A stretch of 19,166 bases of DNA from Enterobacterales bacterium (GTDB lineage: Bacteria; Pseudomonadota; Gammaproteobacteria; Enterobacterales; Succinivibrionaceae). Every line of letters starts with the position of its first letter. Positions within the stretch are counted from its first letter, which is position 1. The position numbers were made by a program, and so were the translations under genes. Shown here in pieces: positions 7,970 to 16,137 of this stretch. The notes beneath the pieces are model-generated. The model saw only the letters and a program-made list of their open reading frames with translations, was not told the DNA's origin and did not search any database. The stretch lies in the NCBI GenBank assembly GCA_900768635.1, contig CAAGDP010000170.1, positions 1 through 19,166 of the forward strand, in the 5' to 3' direction.

Positions 7970-8005
7970 CTTGTATATATTCTACAAGTGGAATATAAAT
8001 TTCCA
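7970..8005 (+). promoter_or_regulatory. padR promoter overlapping two abutting inverted repeats (likely autoregulatory operator)
   Basis: Two dyads lie end to end: CTTGTA-N7-TACAAG at 7970-7988 and TGGAA-N7-TTCCA at 7989-8005. A promoter fits across them: -35-like TTGTAT (7971-7976), a 17-bp spacer and -10 TATAAA (7994-7999). A repressor bound to either dyad would block RNA polymerase. PadR-family dimers usually bind such palindromes at their own promoters, so autoregulation is inferred. The transcript would start near 8006 with a leader of about 58 bases. Confidence 0.5.
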
Positions 8006-8063
8006 TGCATAACTAAAATCATCCTGTATCACCCTGAAAAAACCTAATGACAATGGGAACAAT

Positions 8064-8591
8064 ATGTTAAAACACGGCATTCTGGGCTTAATCGGTCAAG
8101 GCGATAAAACCGGCTATGAGATTAATGAACTGTTCAAAACTTCCCTGAATTACTTTTGGAATGCAAATACCTCGCAAATCTACCGAGAACTGCAAAATCT
8201 CAGAGATAAAGGGTTTGTTTCCGACACGCTGGTGAAACAGCAGGGAAAACCGGATAAAAAGGTGTTTAATATAACCCCGGAAGGCAGAAATGAATTACAA
8301 GAATGGCTGAAAAACCGGGACTACGGCAATAACAATAACGGACTGCTTATGAAGATGTTCTTCTCCTATATTCTGCCTCCTGAGGAAAATATTGAAAGAT
8401 TGTCAGATCTTCTTAAGTCCAGCCAGGAAAACAGTAACCGTTTTGCTGAAATTCACCGCCGGCTTGAAAATCTTCAGGGCACTGAAGATCCGAAAAAACT
8501 TCTGTTCTGGGACATGACCCTGGACTTCGGGATCCGCAGTGAACAGATGATCCAGGAATGGACGCAATACTGGATCCGGAAAATTAAATAA
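8064..8591 (+). CDS. PadR-family transcriptional regulator
   Basis: A 175-residue regulator. The N-terminal winged helix-turn-helix (about 1-90) has family landmarks: MLKHGILGLIGQGDKTGYEI at the start, SQIYRELQNLRDKGFV as recognition helix and wing entry, and a wing around QQGKPDKKVFNITPEGRNEL. The C-terminal half (about 95-175) is helical, matching the Vir_act_alpha_C dimerisation domain of the longer PadR subclass. These are generally repressors responding to phenolics, drugs or metabolites; the ligand here is unknown. A weak GGGA lies before the ATG. It is followed after 88 bp by the exported epimerase-like gene on the same strand, which is its most obvious target along with itself. Both genes run against all their neighbours. 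Confidence 0.88.
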   Translation: MLKHGILGLIGQGDKTGYEINELFKTSLNYFWNANTSQIYRELQNLRDKGFVSDTLVKQQGKPDKKVFNITPEGRNELQEWLKNRDYGNNNNGLLMKMFFSYILPPEENIERLSDLLKSSQENSNRFAEIHRRLENLQGTEDPKKLLFWDMTLDFGIRSEQMIQEWTQYWIRKIK

Positions 8592-8679
8592 AGTCAAAAA
8601 ACGGAAACGGAATAAATTCAAAAAACATCATCAACCATACTTACCGCAAATTCGTCAAAATATTTCATGGAGAGGTATT

Positions 8680-10122
8680 ATGAACATGAAAAAACTTCTA
8701 TGTTGCCTGACCGCCGCTGGAGCTCTGTCCCTGGCAACTGCTGTCTCTGCCCGAAATCATACAGAATATCTGCCAACTAATACTGAATGGCTGGAACATG
8801 CATCTTATCTTGCCCGATACTGGATGCATCCTGATGCCAAAGGGATCCCGGAAGGAAACTTCCCTACCTGGAGATGCAATGACGGAACATTAAGAAACGG
8901 CAAGGCATGTCCTGATGAAACCGATCCCGGGGATCTGCTTCTACTATCTAATCTGGATTATGTAAGAATGCAAAGCAGACAAACCTACACCTACGGAGCA
9001 CTTTTTCATGTAACCGGAGATCCGGAAGCATTAAGACTTCATAAATCCGGAGTAAAGTTCCTCCTGGAAAAAGCCCGGGATCCGGAAGGAGGCTTTAACA
9101 GTCTTATGTTCAAAGGAGAGCCGTACATAAGTGATAATAATGTGATCACTAACAGTCGACTGGCAAGAACTTCCCAGGATCAGGCTTATGCACTAGTAGG
9201 ACTTGCCATGAACGCTTATCTTACACATGACCCGGAAGTTATAAAGGTCATTGTTGATACTCAAAAATATATTTTTGACACCTACTACGATAAAGATCAG
9301 GGTTATATACGCTGGTGTTTTGAAAACAGCTATTTTAATCGGAAGGATCAGATAGAGCTGGTGGCAATACTGGATCAGCTGTATTCATATATGCTTCTCA
9401 CCTGGAGACTTGTTCCTGAGGCTGAACAGGCTCGCTGGACTTCAGATATTAAAAGAGCAGTTGCAGATTTGAACAAAACCTTCTACAACAGTGAAGGCAA
9501 CCGGTACTGGGGTTGTACTCAGGATAAAAGCTGCTTTAATACCGATACCGGCCGTCATCAGGACAATGGTCACCGGGTAAAGTCATTCTGGCTGCAGTAT
9601 CTTGTTGCCAATACTCTTCAGGATGAGAAACTTAAGGATTTTGCCAAACGGGGTATTGTTCAGACGTTGAAAGGAGCTTTAGTACACAATAAGGATGGAT
9701 GGTTCGAAAACGATCAGTTAAATGAAGCTTCCTGGTGGGTCTATGATTTGCTGGATATTTCAGCTTTAACGCTGGCACTTACCGGAGATTACGAAATTCC
9801 TGATACCTTTCATGTCTGGCTTAATGAGTATACCGATAAAGAATACGGGGATATAAAAAATCTGGGGTTAAAAACTCATTTCTGGCGTAATGGTTTCCAT
9901 AATGCAGAACACCTGCTGATCGGTATGCTGTTAAGTAATGAAATCAGATATAAGCAATGCACCACCGGTCAATGTCGCAAAAATAATGAAACAACTTTAT
10001 ATTTTGCTCCCATCAGGAAAAGTGATAAAAACTTCTTTCCTTACCTGTTCAAAGGCAATGTTAAATCAAGCTCTGAAGAAAACGGGGTAATGAAAGTTAA
10101 GTTTGCCGATATTAAATTGTGA
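8680..10122 (+). CDS. Exported (alpha/alpha)6-barrel protein, N-acylglucosamine 2-epimerase (AGE)-like
   Basis: A 480-residue protein with a Sec signal peptide: basic MNMKK, a hydrophobic core 6-20 and probable signal peptidase I cleavage after AVSA (24/25). The two early cysteines do not form a lipobox. The mature part resembles AGE/cellobiose-epimerase barrels: RMQSRQTYTYGALFHVTGD (96-114), DQAYALVGLAM (167-177), GHRVKSFWLQYLVAN (297-311), ASWWVYDLLD (350-359) and KTHFWRNGFHNAEHLL (398-413), giving candidate catalytic histidines at 298 and 407. Cysteine pairs 66/77, 279/285 and 427/432 would suit disulfides in the periplasm. Most AGE enzymes are cytosolic, so export is unusual; it may act on imported or surface oligosaccharides, or be a glycoside hydrolase-like relative. 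GGAGAGG gives a strong ribosome site. The homology call is from motifs only, so the reaction is uncertain. Confidence 0.65.
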   Translation: MNMKKLLCCLTAAGALSLATAVSARNHTEYLPTNTEWLEHASYLARYWMHPDAKGIPEGNFPTWRCNDGTLRNGKACPDETDPGDLLLLSNLDYVRMQSRQTYTYGALFHVTGDPEALRLHKSGVKFLLEKARDPEGGFNSLMFKGEPYISDNNVITNSRLARTSQDQAYALVGLAMNAYLTHDPEVIKVIVDTQKYIFDTYYDKDQGYIRWCFENSYFNRKDQIELVAILDQLYSYMLLTWRLVPEAEQARWTSDIKRAVADLNKTFYNSEGNRYWGCTQDKSCFNTDTGRHQDNGHRVKSFWLQYLVANTLQDEKLKDFAKRGIVQTLKGALVHNKDGWFENDQLNEASWWVYDLLDISALTLALTGDYEIPDTFHVWLNEYTDKEYGDIKNLGLKTHFWRNGFHNAEHLLIGMLLSNEIRYKQCTTGQCRKNNETTLYFAPIRKSDKNFFPYLFKGNVKSSSEENGVMKVKFADIKL

Positions 10123-10143
10123 CAGGCAGAAAGCCTGAAAAGA

Positions 10144-10181
10144 AAGTCCGGACAGCTCAACCATCATAACTGTCCGGATTT
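10144..10181. terminator. Hairpin terminator shared by the epimerase-like gene and truA
   Basis: TCCGGACAG (10147-10155) pairs perfectly with CTGTCCGGA (10170-10178) around a 14-base loop, and the stem can extend by three weaker pairs. It lies 22 bp after the plus-strand stop and about 58 bp after the truA stop on the minus strand. The tail is T-rich on the minus strand (ACTTTCTTTTC), so it should work best for truA; on the plus strand only TTT follows. Confidence 0.6.
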
Positions 10182-10238
10182 ATGATCCTGATTTCAGGAA
10201 GTTAATAAAAAAACCGGATTTTTCAGCATCTTAAATCC

Positions 10239-11030
10239 TTAAAACCACAAAGGACCTGAAGGATGGGATGGAAGATTAAGAGCGGGATCATATCCCACAC
10301 CTACCAGATATAATCCCCCGGGAAGAGCGGTAACTCCGGCTTTGGTACGATCCTTAAGAGCCAGGAGCTCACCTACCCAGGAGGGATCTTTCTGTCCATA
10401 GCCAACCTGCAGTAATGTACCGGCAATATTACGAACCATATGGTACAGGAAGGCATTGGCGGTAATTTCAAGCACTACAAAATCCCCTCTGCGGGTTACA
10501 CTGATATCCTGTACATTACGATATGGTGATTTAGACTGGCACTGAGAAGCACGGAAAGATGTAAAATCGTTTTCACCAATCAGAAACTGTGATGCTTCAT
10601 GCATAGCTTTGTCATCCAGTCTGGCACCGGAATAGTTACTGATACCGGAGCTCATAATTGCCGGACGCATAGAGCCATTCCAAATAATATAGCGATATGT
10701 TCTGGAAAAAGCAGAGAATCTGGCATTAAAGTCATCCGGAACCTCTCTGGCCCATTTAACAGCAATATCCGGTGGCAGGAAACAATTGACTCCTTTAGTC
10801 CAGGCATAACAGGATCGGTTTTTTCCCCGGGGCTCAAAGTCAAAATGTACCACCTGATTAGTAGCATGAACACCTGCATCAGTACGGCCGGCACAGATAA
10901 TACGCACCTCCCGATCCGCAACTGTGCCAATCGCCTTTTCCAGCTCTCCCTGAATACTCAGGACTCCATTTTGTAACTGGAACCCCTGATAGCGAGCTCC
11001 ATCATATTCAATTCCTAAGGCAATCTTCAT
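10239..11030 (-). CDS. truA: tRNA pseudouridine(38-40) synthase
   Basis: A 263-residue cytoplasmic enzyme that isomerises uridines at positions 38-40 of the tRNA anticodon stem. The catalytic aspartate is D51 in the hallmark AGRTDAGVHATNQVVHF. The N-terminal YDGARYQGFQ and the later FLYHMVRNIAGTLLQVG are also typical. Length matches E. coli TruA (270). Its ATG overlaps the fimV stop by four bases (ATGA), implying translational coupling. It is the last gene of the pdxB-usg-fimV-truA run. Confidence 0.96.
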   Translation of the reverse strand: MKIALGIEYDGARYQGFQLQNGVLSIQGELEKAIGTVADREVRIICAGRTDAGVHATNQVVHFDFEPRGKNRSCYAWTKGVNCFLPPDIAVKWAREVPDDFNARFSAFSRTYRYIIWNGSMRPAIMSSGISNYSGARLDDKAMHEASQFLIGENDFTSFRASQCQSKSPYRNVQDISVTRRGDFVVLEITANAFLYHMVRNIAGTLLQVGYGQKDPSWVGELLALKDRTKAGVTALPGGLYLVGVGYDPALNLPSHPSGPLWF

Positions 11031-13471
11031 GATTTCAAGGTTCTGAGGATGTCTCTGGCACGGTCGCGAATATCTTTGGTGGCAGCTGTATTCTGAAGAT
11101 TTTCCAGAATATCCCGGGCTTCAGATTTGGAATTAATATTAATGTAGGCTCTAGCCAATCCCAGATCTTCCTCCTGCTCCTTAATGATTTTCTCCTTTTC
11201 CTCAGGAGGATAATCGTCATAAGGACTGCTGAAATCCTCATTAGAAGTTACTTCTGTTCCCGCAAGACTTTCAGCTGTGCTGGACTGAGAAGCGGCAATA
11301 AGGGCATCTATATCATCCAGATCTGCAACTTCACTCTGATTATTTTTCAGAAGATCATCAATATCATCATTTGCTACAGGTTTATTGTCCTGTTGCGCAG
11401 CTGCTAACAGGGCATCAATATCATCCACTGATGCATTCTCACCTGAATTTTCAGGAGTAATATCAATATCTGCAGCTCCTGCCGGAGATGTAAACTCCGG
11501 CTCCGGGGACTGGGTTTCTACCGGAGTTGCTTCCGGAATTTCATTTTGTGAGGCGCCTTCATTGGACACATTAACCGTTTCAGCACCAGATGTTTCTGCA
11601 GACTGTGACTGAGCAAGAATGTTATCAATATCCTTATCATCCAGTGAACCCTTTTCCAAATCTATACCGGCTGAACCGTTCTTCACATTTGTAAGAGAGG
11701 ATAGAATATCATCCGCTTCCTTACCCAGTTCCTCATCTTCATCACTGCCAATCTGGTTTGAAGAGGCCTGATTGAGATTTTCATCTAGGAAGGCACTTTC
11801 ATCCAAAGGTTCATCGGACACAATATCCTTTGGCACCAGATCTTCACTGTCCTTGATGTCCACCTTTTCACTGGTACGTAATGACGGATCTTCAGTTACC
11901 ACATCCTGTGCACCCGGCTCAACCTTTTCCACTGAGGATTCCGGAATAGTGTCAACTGATACATCAGGAGAAGTATCATCAGCTACCACGAATTCCTTCT
12001 TTTCACCAGCAGATTTGGAAGCATTCTGAGACGGCTGGGAACTGAAATCATCTGATTCGTTCAAATCAACCTTTTCATTTACACCGGAAGGCATAGATAT
12101 AGTATCCAGAGTCATAAGGTGATCGAAATCTCCATCATCTTCCAGATCCTCCGCAGTTTCATCTTCGATTTCCTTGCGGTACTTATTTCGTTTGAGATAA
12201 ATCAGGTATAAAAGTCCCAGTATAAACAATAAGCTCAGAACAGAAGTTATTACAACAGGAGTTGTGGAAAATTCATTTTCAGACTTGGTCTCGCCTTGTT
12301 CTTTCTTTTGTTGTTTCAACAACTCCTTAAGTTCGGAAAGCTCCTGCTTAACTTCACCTATCTGTTGCTTTAATTCGGCATTTTCAGAGCGGGCAGCCAT
12401 AAGTTCGTTACTGTTGCCACTGACCTGATCCCGCATATCCTGCAACATACCGTCATATTTTTGAGAAACCTCGGAAATAATCTCCCCTTTGGCATTCAAA
12501 GCCTTGACGGTTCCATCATCCATGGAAAAAGTCAAAGTGGCACCTGAAGCACGACCTTCTCCCGGTAAGGTGTCCTTCTTTTCTAATTTAGCCACCTGAT
12601 CTAAAGTAAGCTGGCGACCACGATCATCCAGAAGAACAAAGGATTCCTGTGCTTGAATTTCCTTTCCTTCATTTTTCTTTTCAGCCGGTTTAGTCTTCTC
12701 CGGAGTATAGTAAATTACCCCGGTTCCGCCATTTTCTGAAGAAGTTGACAAAGAAATTTTTTCATTCACCTTGGATGAAGGATTAGTAGTACCGGAACCA
12801 CTAGCTGCTTTTTTAACTTCCGGGGAAGGTATACCACATATTCCGGAACTGCAATGAGCCAAAGCATAACGATATTCTTCAAGAGGAACGCCGTTGTGGG
12901 AAATCAGATTTCTGGCCAATTTTAGATCCTCCATCCTACTCTGCTCAGGAGTAGGAAGAGTGACGATACAGCCACTTCTGGCAAAAAGTCGTCCATTAGG
13001 AAAACAACTCAGGTTGCGACGATAAATAGCTGCAGCCTGCTGATTAACGGAAACTGAAGAATCCTTGATCTTGGTACGTAATGCCAGATTCCACAACGTT
13101 TCTCCTGATTTGAGATCCACTGTTCCAGCATTGTCACTGATGTTATATCCCTCCGGAAATTTATAATCAAAAAAACCTAGGAAGGATACTTTATTTACGG
13201 ATTCAGTATTACTACCCTGAGAGGATGGAGATGTTTTTGCCTTAGGCTTGATGCCCAGACGCTCATAGGAAATCACCGGTCTTTTCACCGGAGTTACATC
13301 AGATTCTATGCGTTTTCCTCCGGGACCTCGAATCTCCACTGAAAAAGTTTCAAGAGAGCTGTTTTTTTCTGTTGCCGCGCCTTCAATATCGGCACTGGTA
13401 ACAGCATAGGACAAACCCCAGGAGAGAACGCCCGTGGCAATGAGAGTAGATGTAAATATTACTGCCTTCAT
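11027..13471 (-). CDS. fimV: FimV-like polar/inner-membrane protein
   Basis: An 814-residue protein with FimV architecture. An N-terminal signal/anchor lies about 4-23. A LysM-type FimV N-domain spans about 100-175 (VDLKSGETLWNLALR, then NQQAAAIYRRN and IVTLPTPEQ), expected to touch peptidoglycan. A coiled coil covers about 335-400, a transmembrane segment about 406-426, and a very acidic cytoplasmic region follows to about 760. The C-terminal helical FimV domain is DLGLARAYININSKSEARDILENL. The acidic region carries at least four DID(A/D/N)(L/I)L-like repeats. C156/C168 and C207/C212 lie on the periplasmic side and could be disulfides. In Pseudomonas and Vibrio FimV/HubP organises the cell pole, type IV pili and chemotaxis proteins. 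The position between usg and truA is where fimV lies in many gammaproteobacteria. Confidence 0.88.
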   Translation of the reverse strand: MKAVIFTSTLIATGVLSWGLSYAVTSADIEGAATEKNSSLETFSVEIRGPGGKRIESDVTPVKRPVISYERLGIKPKAKTSPSSQGSNTESVNKVSFLGFFDYKFPEGYNISDNAGTVDLKSGETLWNLALRTKIKDSSVSVNQQAAAIYRRNLSCFPNGRLFARSGCIVTLPTPEQSRMEDLKLARNLISHNGVPLEEYRYALAHCSSGICGIPSPEVKKAASGSGTTNPSSKVNEKISLSTSSENGGTGVIYYTPEKTKPAEKKNEGKEIQAQESFVLLDDRGRQLTLDQVAKLEKKDTLPGEGRASGATLTFSMDDGTVKALNAKGEIISEVSQKYDGMLQDMRDQVSGNSNELMAARSENAELKQQIGEVKQELSELKELLKQQKKEQGETKSENEFSTTPVVITSVLSLLFILGLLYLIYLKRNKYRKEIEDETAEDLEDDGDFDHLMTLDTISMPSGVNEKVDLNESDDFSSQPSQNASKSAGEKKEFVVADDTSPDVSVDTIPESSVEKVEPGAQDVVTEDPSLRTSEKVDIKDSEDLVPKDIVSDEPLDESAFLDENLNQASSNQIGSDEDEELGKEADDILSSLTNVKNGSAGIDLEKGSLDDKDIDNILAQSQSAETSGAETVNVSNEGASQNEIPEATPVETQSPEPEFTSPAGAADIDITPENSGENASVDDIDALLAAAQQDNKPVANDDIDDLLKNNQSEVADLDDIDALIAASQSSTAESLAGTEVTSNEDFSSPYDDYPPEEKEKIIKEQEEDLGLARAYININSKSEARDILENLQNTAATKDIRDRARDILRTLKS

Positions 13472-13577
13472 AACTGTTCCGTAAAAAAAATGACGTTACT
13501 GCTGATATGCAAAATCCGTGACAAATACCAGAAAATACCACATCAACTGCCTGCCACTATTATAATTCTATGGCGCT

Positions 13578-14585
13578 TTATACCACATTTTCCACCAGCT
13601 GTCTGAGAATTCCTATACAATTTAATGCGTTACCAGTGAGAGTATTGTCCATAACCATGTAAAAACTGAACTCCCGAGGACGTAATCCCTTCTTAAGTTC
13701 ACAAATACAGATTTTTTCATGATCTACCCCATGAGTTACCGGGGTGACTACCTCTTCAGTCTGGTAATCGATAAATTCAGAATTTTTCCAAATTTCCTCC
13801 AGCTCTGAAAGGGAAACATCCACAGAAGTTTCAAAGTTTACCAGATAAGTATGACCATAAAATACAGGTACGGTGAGAGAATGATAAGACACGGAACCAG
13901 TGGTGGCCGGTGCTCCCAGAAACTGCTGTATTTCTTCTATTACCGACTGCTCGTTCAGATTTCCAAAATCACCCTTGATCCGGGATGATGGAATAATGTT
14001 AAAAGCAACCTGAGTAGGATAAATCTTATTTACCGCAGGCTTCCCATTTAACACTGAAACCGTCTGACCTACAAGTTCGGATGCACCGGATGCTCCCAAA
14101 GATGATACGGATTCCAAAGCTGTAACACTTAATGCATCAAGACTGAATGCATCTGCAATACCCTGCATAGCCAGAGTTACAGCTATAGTACCGGCATGGG
14201 GAGATACCAGAATACGATCAGCCTGAGAAATAATATCCCGTCCGTTTACCTCCGGTATTGAAAGCAAAGTATTATCTTCTCCGGAGAGGGATCCAGTAGC
14301 ATCAATAATGTAACACCCTTCTTCACTGGCTCTGAATACTGCATCCTTTATATTTCTGGCACTACCGAAGAAGATGGCGATTTTAGCCTGTGAAAAATCA
14401 AAGTCATCCAATCTTTCAATAAGATAATTTTTCTCCCGAAAGCGAATAGCATCATAATCCTCAGGAAATTTTTCCAGAGGAAATAACGCACCCAGCTTAA
14501 GATCATCCTGATCTTCCAGCTTATTTAAAAACAGCTTGGCGGCATCAGTATCTACACCGGCAACAGCAAATCTTACGTTACTCAT
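13578..14585 (-). CDS. usg: USG-1-type aspartate-semialdehyde-dehydrogenase relative, probably inactive
   Basis: A 335-residue protein of the aspartate-semialdehyde dehydrogenase fold: N-terminal Rossmann domain (MSNVRFAVAGVDTD, then AIFFGSARNIKDA and IDATGSLS), C-terminal dimerisation/catalytic domain. The catalytic cysteine normally in an N-C-x-T setting is replaced: the aligned stretch reads SPHAGT, with A131 at the Cys position and H130 at the Asn. The distal VPVFYGH histidine (H245) is kept. This is the pattern of E. coli Usg, which also sits next to pdxB and truA, so the gene order supports the call. Its function is unknown; loss of the nucleophile argues against dehydrogenase activity. 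It lies 66 bp after pdxB and 106 bp before fimV. Confidence 0.85.
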   Translation of the reverse strand: MSNVRFAVAGVDTDAAKLFLNKLEDQDDLKLGALFPLEKFPEDYDAIRFREKNYLIERLDDFDFSQAKIAIFFGSARNIKDAVFRASEEGCYIIDATGSLSGEDNTLLSIPEVNGRDIISQADRILVSPHAGTIAVTLAMQGIADAFSLDALSVTALESVSSLGASGASELVGQTVSVLNGKPAVNKIYPTQVAFNIIPSSRIKGDFGNLNEQSVIEEIQQFLGAPATTGSVSYHSLTVPVFYGHTYLVNFETSVDVSLSELEEIWKNSEFIDYQTEEVVTPVTHGVDHEKICICELKKGLRPREFSFYMVMDNTLTGNALNCIGILRQLVENVV

Positions 14586-14651
14586 TCAAAACCTCAGAAG
14601 TAAATACAAAAAGAGCCAGAATTATTGGTATGAATATTCTTCCGGCATAAT

Positions 14652-15758
14652 TCATTCATATACGGAAAATCCCAGACGGGACAAAAGTTGTGCCTGATGA
14701 GGATCAGAACACTTAATTCTGAGAGCAGACCATTGCCTGCGTCCCGGATAATTTTTGCGCATCATATCGAAACTATCCGGTCCCTGATATTCCCTGCGAA
14801 ATATTTCATCGTCCCGGATAGGATTGTATACCTGCAGAACAAGAGATTTAATATCTTCAGTTCCATGGGCGATAAACCCCAGATCTGGCAAAAGACTGCC
14901 GGGATGAACAGGTTCAATTCCTAGCCGATGACAAAGATCGGATGCAATCATAGATGTACCATTTAACTTTCCCTCAGCGCTGTAACCGGCAATATGAGGA
15001 GTAGCAATAGCTGTATAAGGGATAAGCCCGGTTAAAACCTGAGGCTCATTTTCCCACACATCAATAATCAGAGTTACCCTGCTTCCGGACATTTTTCGTT
15101 TCAGGAGGGCAGTATTATTCCAGACATCGCCCCGGGAAGCATTAATCAGTATCTGATTTTCTCTCAGATCAGATATCTCATCTTCATCCAGCATATGAAA
15201 AGTTGGATAGTCTCCGTCTCGAGTTAGAGGAACATGAAAGGTGACAATATCGCAGGCAAGAGCATCACTGCAGGAAACATAATGCAAACCATCTTCTGAT
15301 GACTTTTGCTCTTTAAATGGATCACAGTACAGGACTGTAGCTCCTAAAAGAGAAGCAATACTGCCTGAAGCTGTACCGGTATTTCCGGCTCCGATAACAC
15401 CAAAAGTTTTGCCACTAAGTTCATAACCGCAGGCCAACAGTGAGGAAATTACATATTCCCCTACACTTACGCGATTACATCCAGGAGCACTGGCAAAACT
15501 TATACCCCTGCGGGCAAGGTAATCTTTATCAACATGATCGGTTCCGATAGTACATGTTCCCACATAAGACAGTTTATGTGCATCTTTAAGTAAGTTTTCA
15601 TTAACTTTGGTTACTGAGCGGACAATCAAAGCGTCAGCATCAGTTAAATCTCCGGAGGTGATGGTTCTGCCTGGCAGAAAGGTGAGATTTCCAAGGTGCC
15701 CGAAATATTCCCTGGCAAAAGGGATATTCTCATCTAGAACAATATTCAGATTTTTCAT
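14652..15758 (-). CDS. pdxB: Erythronate-4-phosphate dehydrogenase
   Basis: A 368-residue cytoplasmic NAD-dependent enzyme oxidising 4-phosphoerythronate in the DXP-dependent pyridoxal-phosphate pathway. D-2-hydroxyacid dehydrogenase fold: Rossmann stretch GVIGAGNTGTASGSIASLLG (about 120-139) and catalytic triad R209 (ASRGD), E238 (WENEP) and H255 (ATPHIAGYS), matching the spacing in E. coli PdxB (R208/E237/H254). The C-terminal PdxB dimerisation domain is present. I choose the ATG at 15758 because the protein then starts MKNLNIVLDENIPFA like E. coli PdxB, with GAAGAG-like bases upstream. A start at 15833 would add 25 unconserved residues almost at the predicted transcription start. First gene of the pdxB-usg-fimV-truA run. 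Confidence 0.94.
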   Translation of the reverse strand: MKNLNIVLDENIPFAREYFGHLGNLTFLPGRTITSGDLTDADALIVRSVTKVNENLLKDAHKLSYVGTCTIGTDHVDKDYLARRGISFASAPGCNRVSVGEYVISSLLACGYELSGKTFGVIGAGNTGTASGSIASLLGATVLYCDPFKEQKSSEDGLHYVSCSDALACDIVTFHVPLTRDGDYPTFHMLDEDEISDLRENQILINASRGDVWNNTALLKRKMSGSRVTLIIDVWENEPQVLTGLIPYTAIATPHIAGYSAEGKLNGTSMIASDLCHRLGIEPVHPGSLLPDLGFIAHGTEDIKSLVLQVYNPIRDDEIFRREYQGPDSFDMMRKNYPGRRQWSALRIKCSDPHQAQLLSRLGFSVYE

Positions 15759-15852
15759 AAACAAAAACTCTTCTGACTGCCAAAATAATTTATCCGGATT
15801 ACATTCAAGACCTGAAGTCATGCTTGAAAACATAGTGTACTACAGGTATACC

Positions 15853-15858
15853 ATTATA
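15853..15858 (-). promoter_or_regulatory. Extended -10 promoter element for pdxB
   Basis: The minus strand reads TGTTATAAT, an extended -10 with a perfect TATAAT, about 95 bases upstream of the pdxB ATG at 15758. No convincing -35 is visible. The implied leader of about 88 bases contains an in-frame ATG at 15833, which could be a short upstream start. Confidence 0.45.
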
Positions 15859-15945
15859 ACAGACTCGTGGAATGTAGGGCGGATAACTCAAAGCCCGTCT
15901 TCATCCGAAAGCTATCTGAAATCCTCATTGTCTACCGCCAATTAA

Positions 15946-15957
15946 CTGGCCGGCCAG
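15946..15957. repeat. Perfect 12-bp GC-only-core palindrome between pdxB and glgP
   Basis: CTGGCCGGCCAG is its own reverse complement and stands out as eight consecutive G/C bases in an AT-rich gap. It lies about 90 bp upstream of the pdxB -10. It could be a protein-binding site or a relic of an insertion; nothing shows which. Confidence 0.5.
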
Positions 15958-16011
15958 CAATAATACCACGGACAAAGGAGATCCGGTTAATATCGTCAAC
16001 AAGGAGGCTAC

Positions 16012-16116
16012 CTGAAAAAATATTCCACAGATGTCAAAATAGTTCTTGAAAAAGGGATGAGTTTAGTTCGTCAGATCTGGATAACCTGTCTTTTTAGACA
16101 ATTAAAGGAACCTTAA
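16012..16116 (+). pseudogene. Possible 34-codon relic with strong ribosome site (transposase-N-terminus-like)
   Basis: A perfect AAGGAGG (16001-16007) is followed four bases later by CTG, then 33 open codons and TAA. The peptide begins LKKYSTDVKIVLEKGMSLVRQ, which resembles the first residues of IS3/IS481-type transposase OrfA proteins (KKYS-D-K---V---G-S-RQ). No ATG or GTG start exists in frame after the upstream TAA (15988-15990) and before the CTG. I read it as a decayed insertion-sequence fragment or a gene that lost its ATG; chance is also possible. The gap 15759-16191 otherwise holds the pdxB promoter, the 12-bp palindrome and the glgP terminator. Confidence 0.25.
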
Positions 16117-16137
16117 ATGGCGCTTCTGAACATCACG

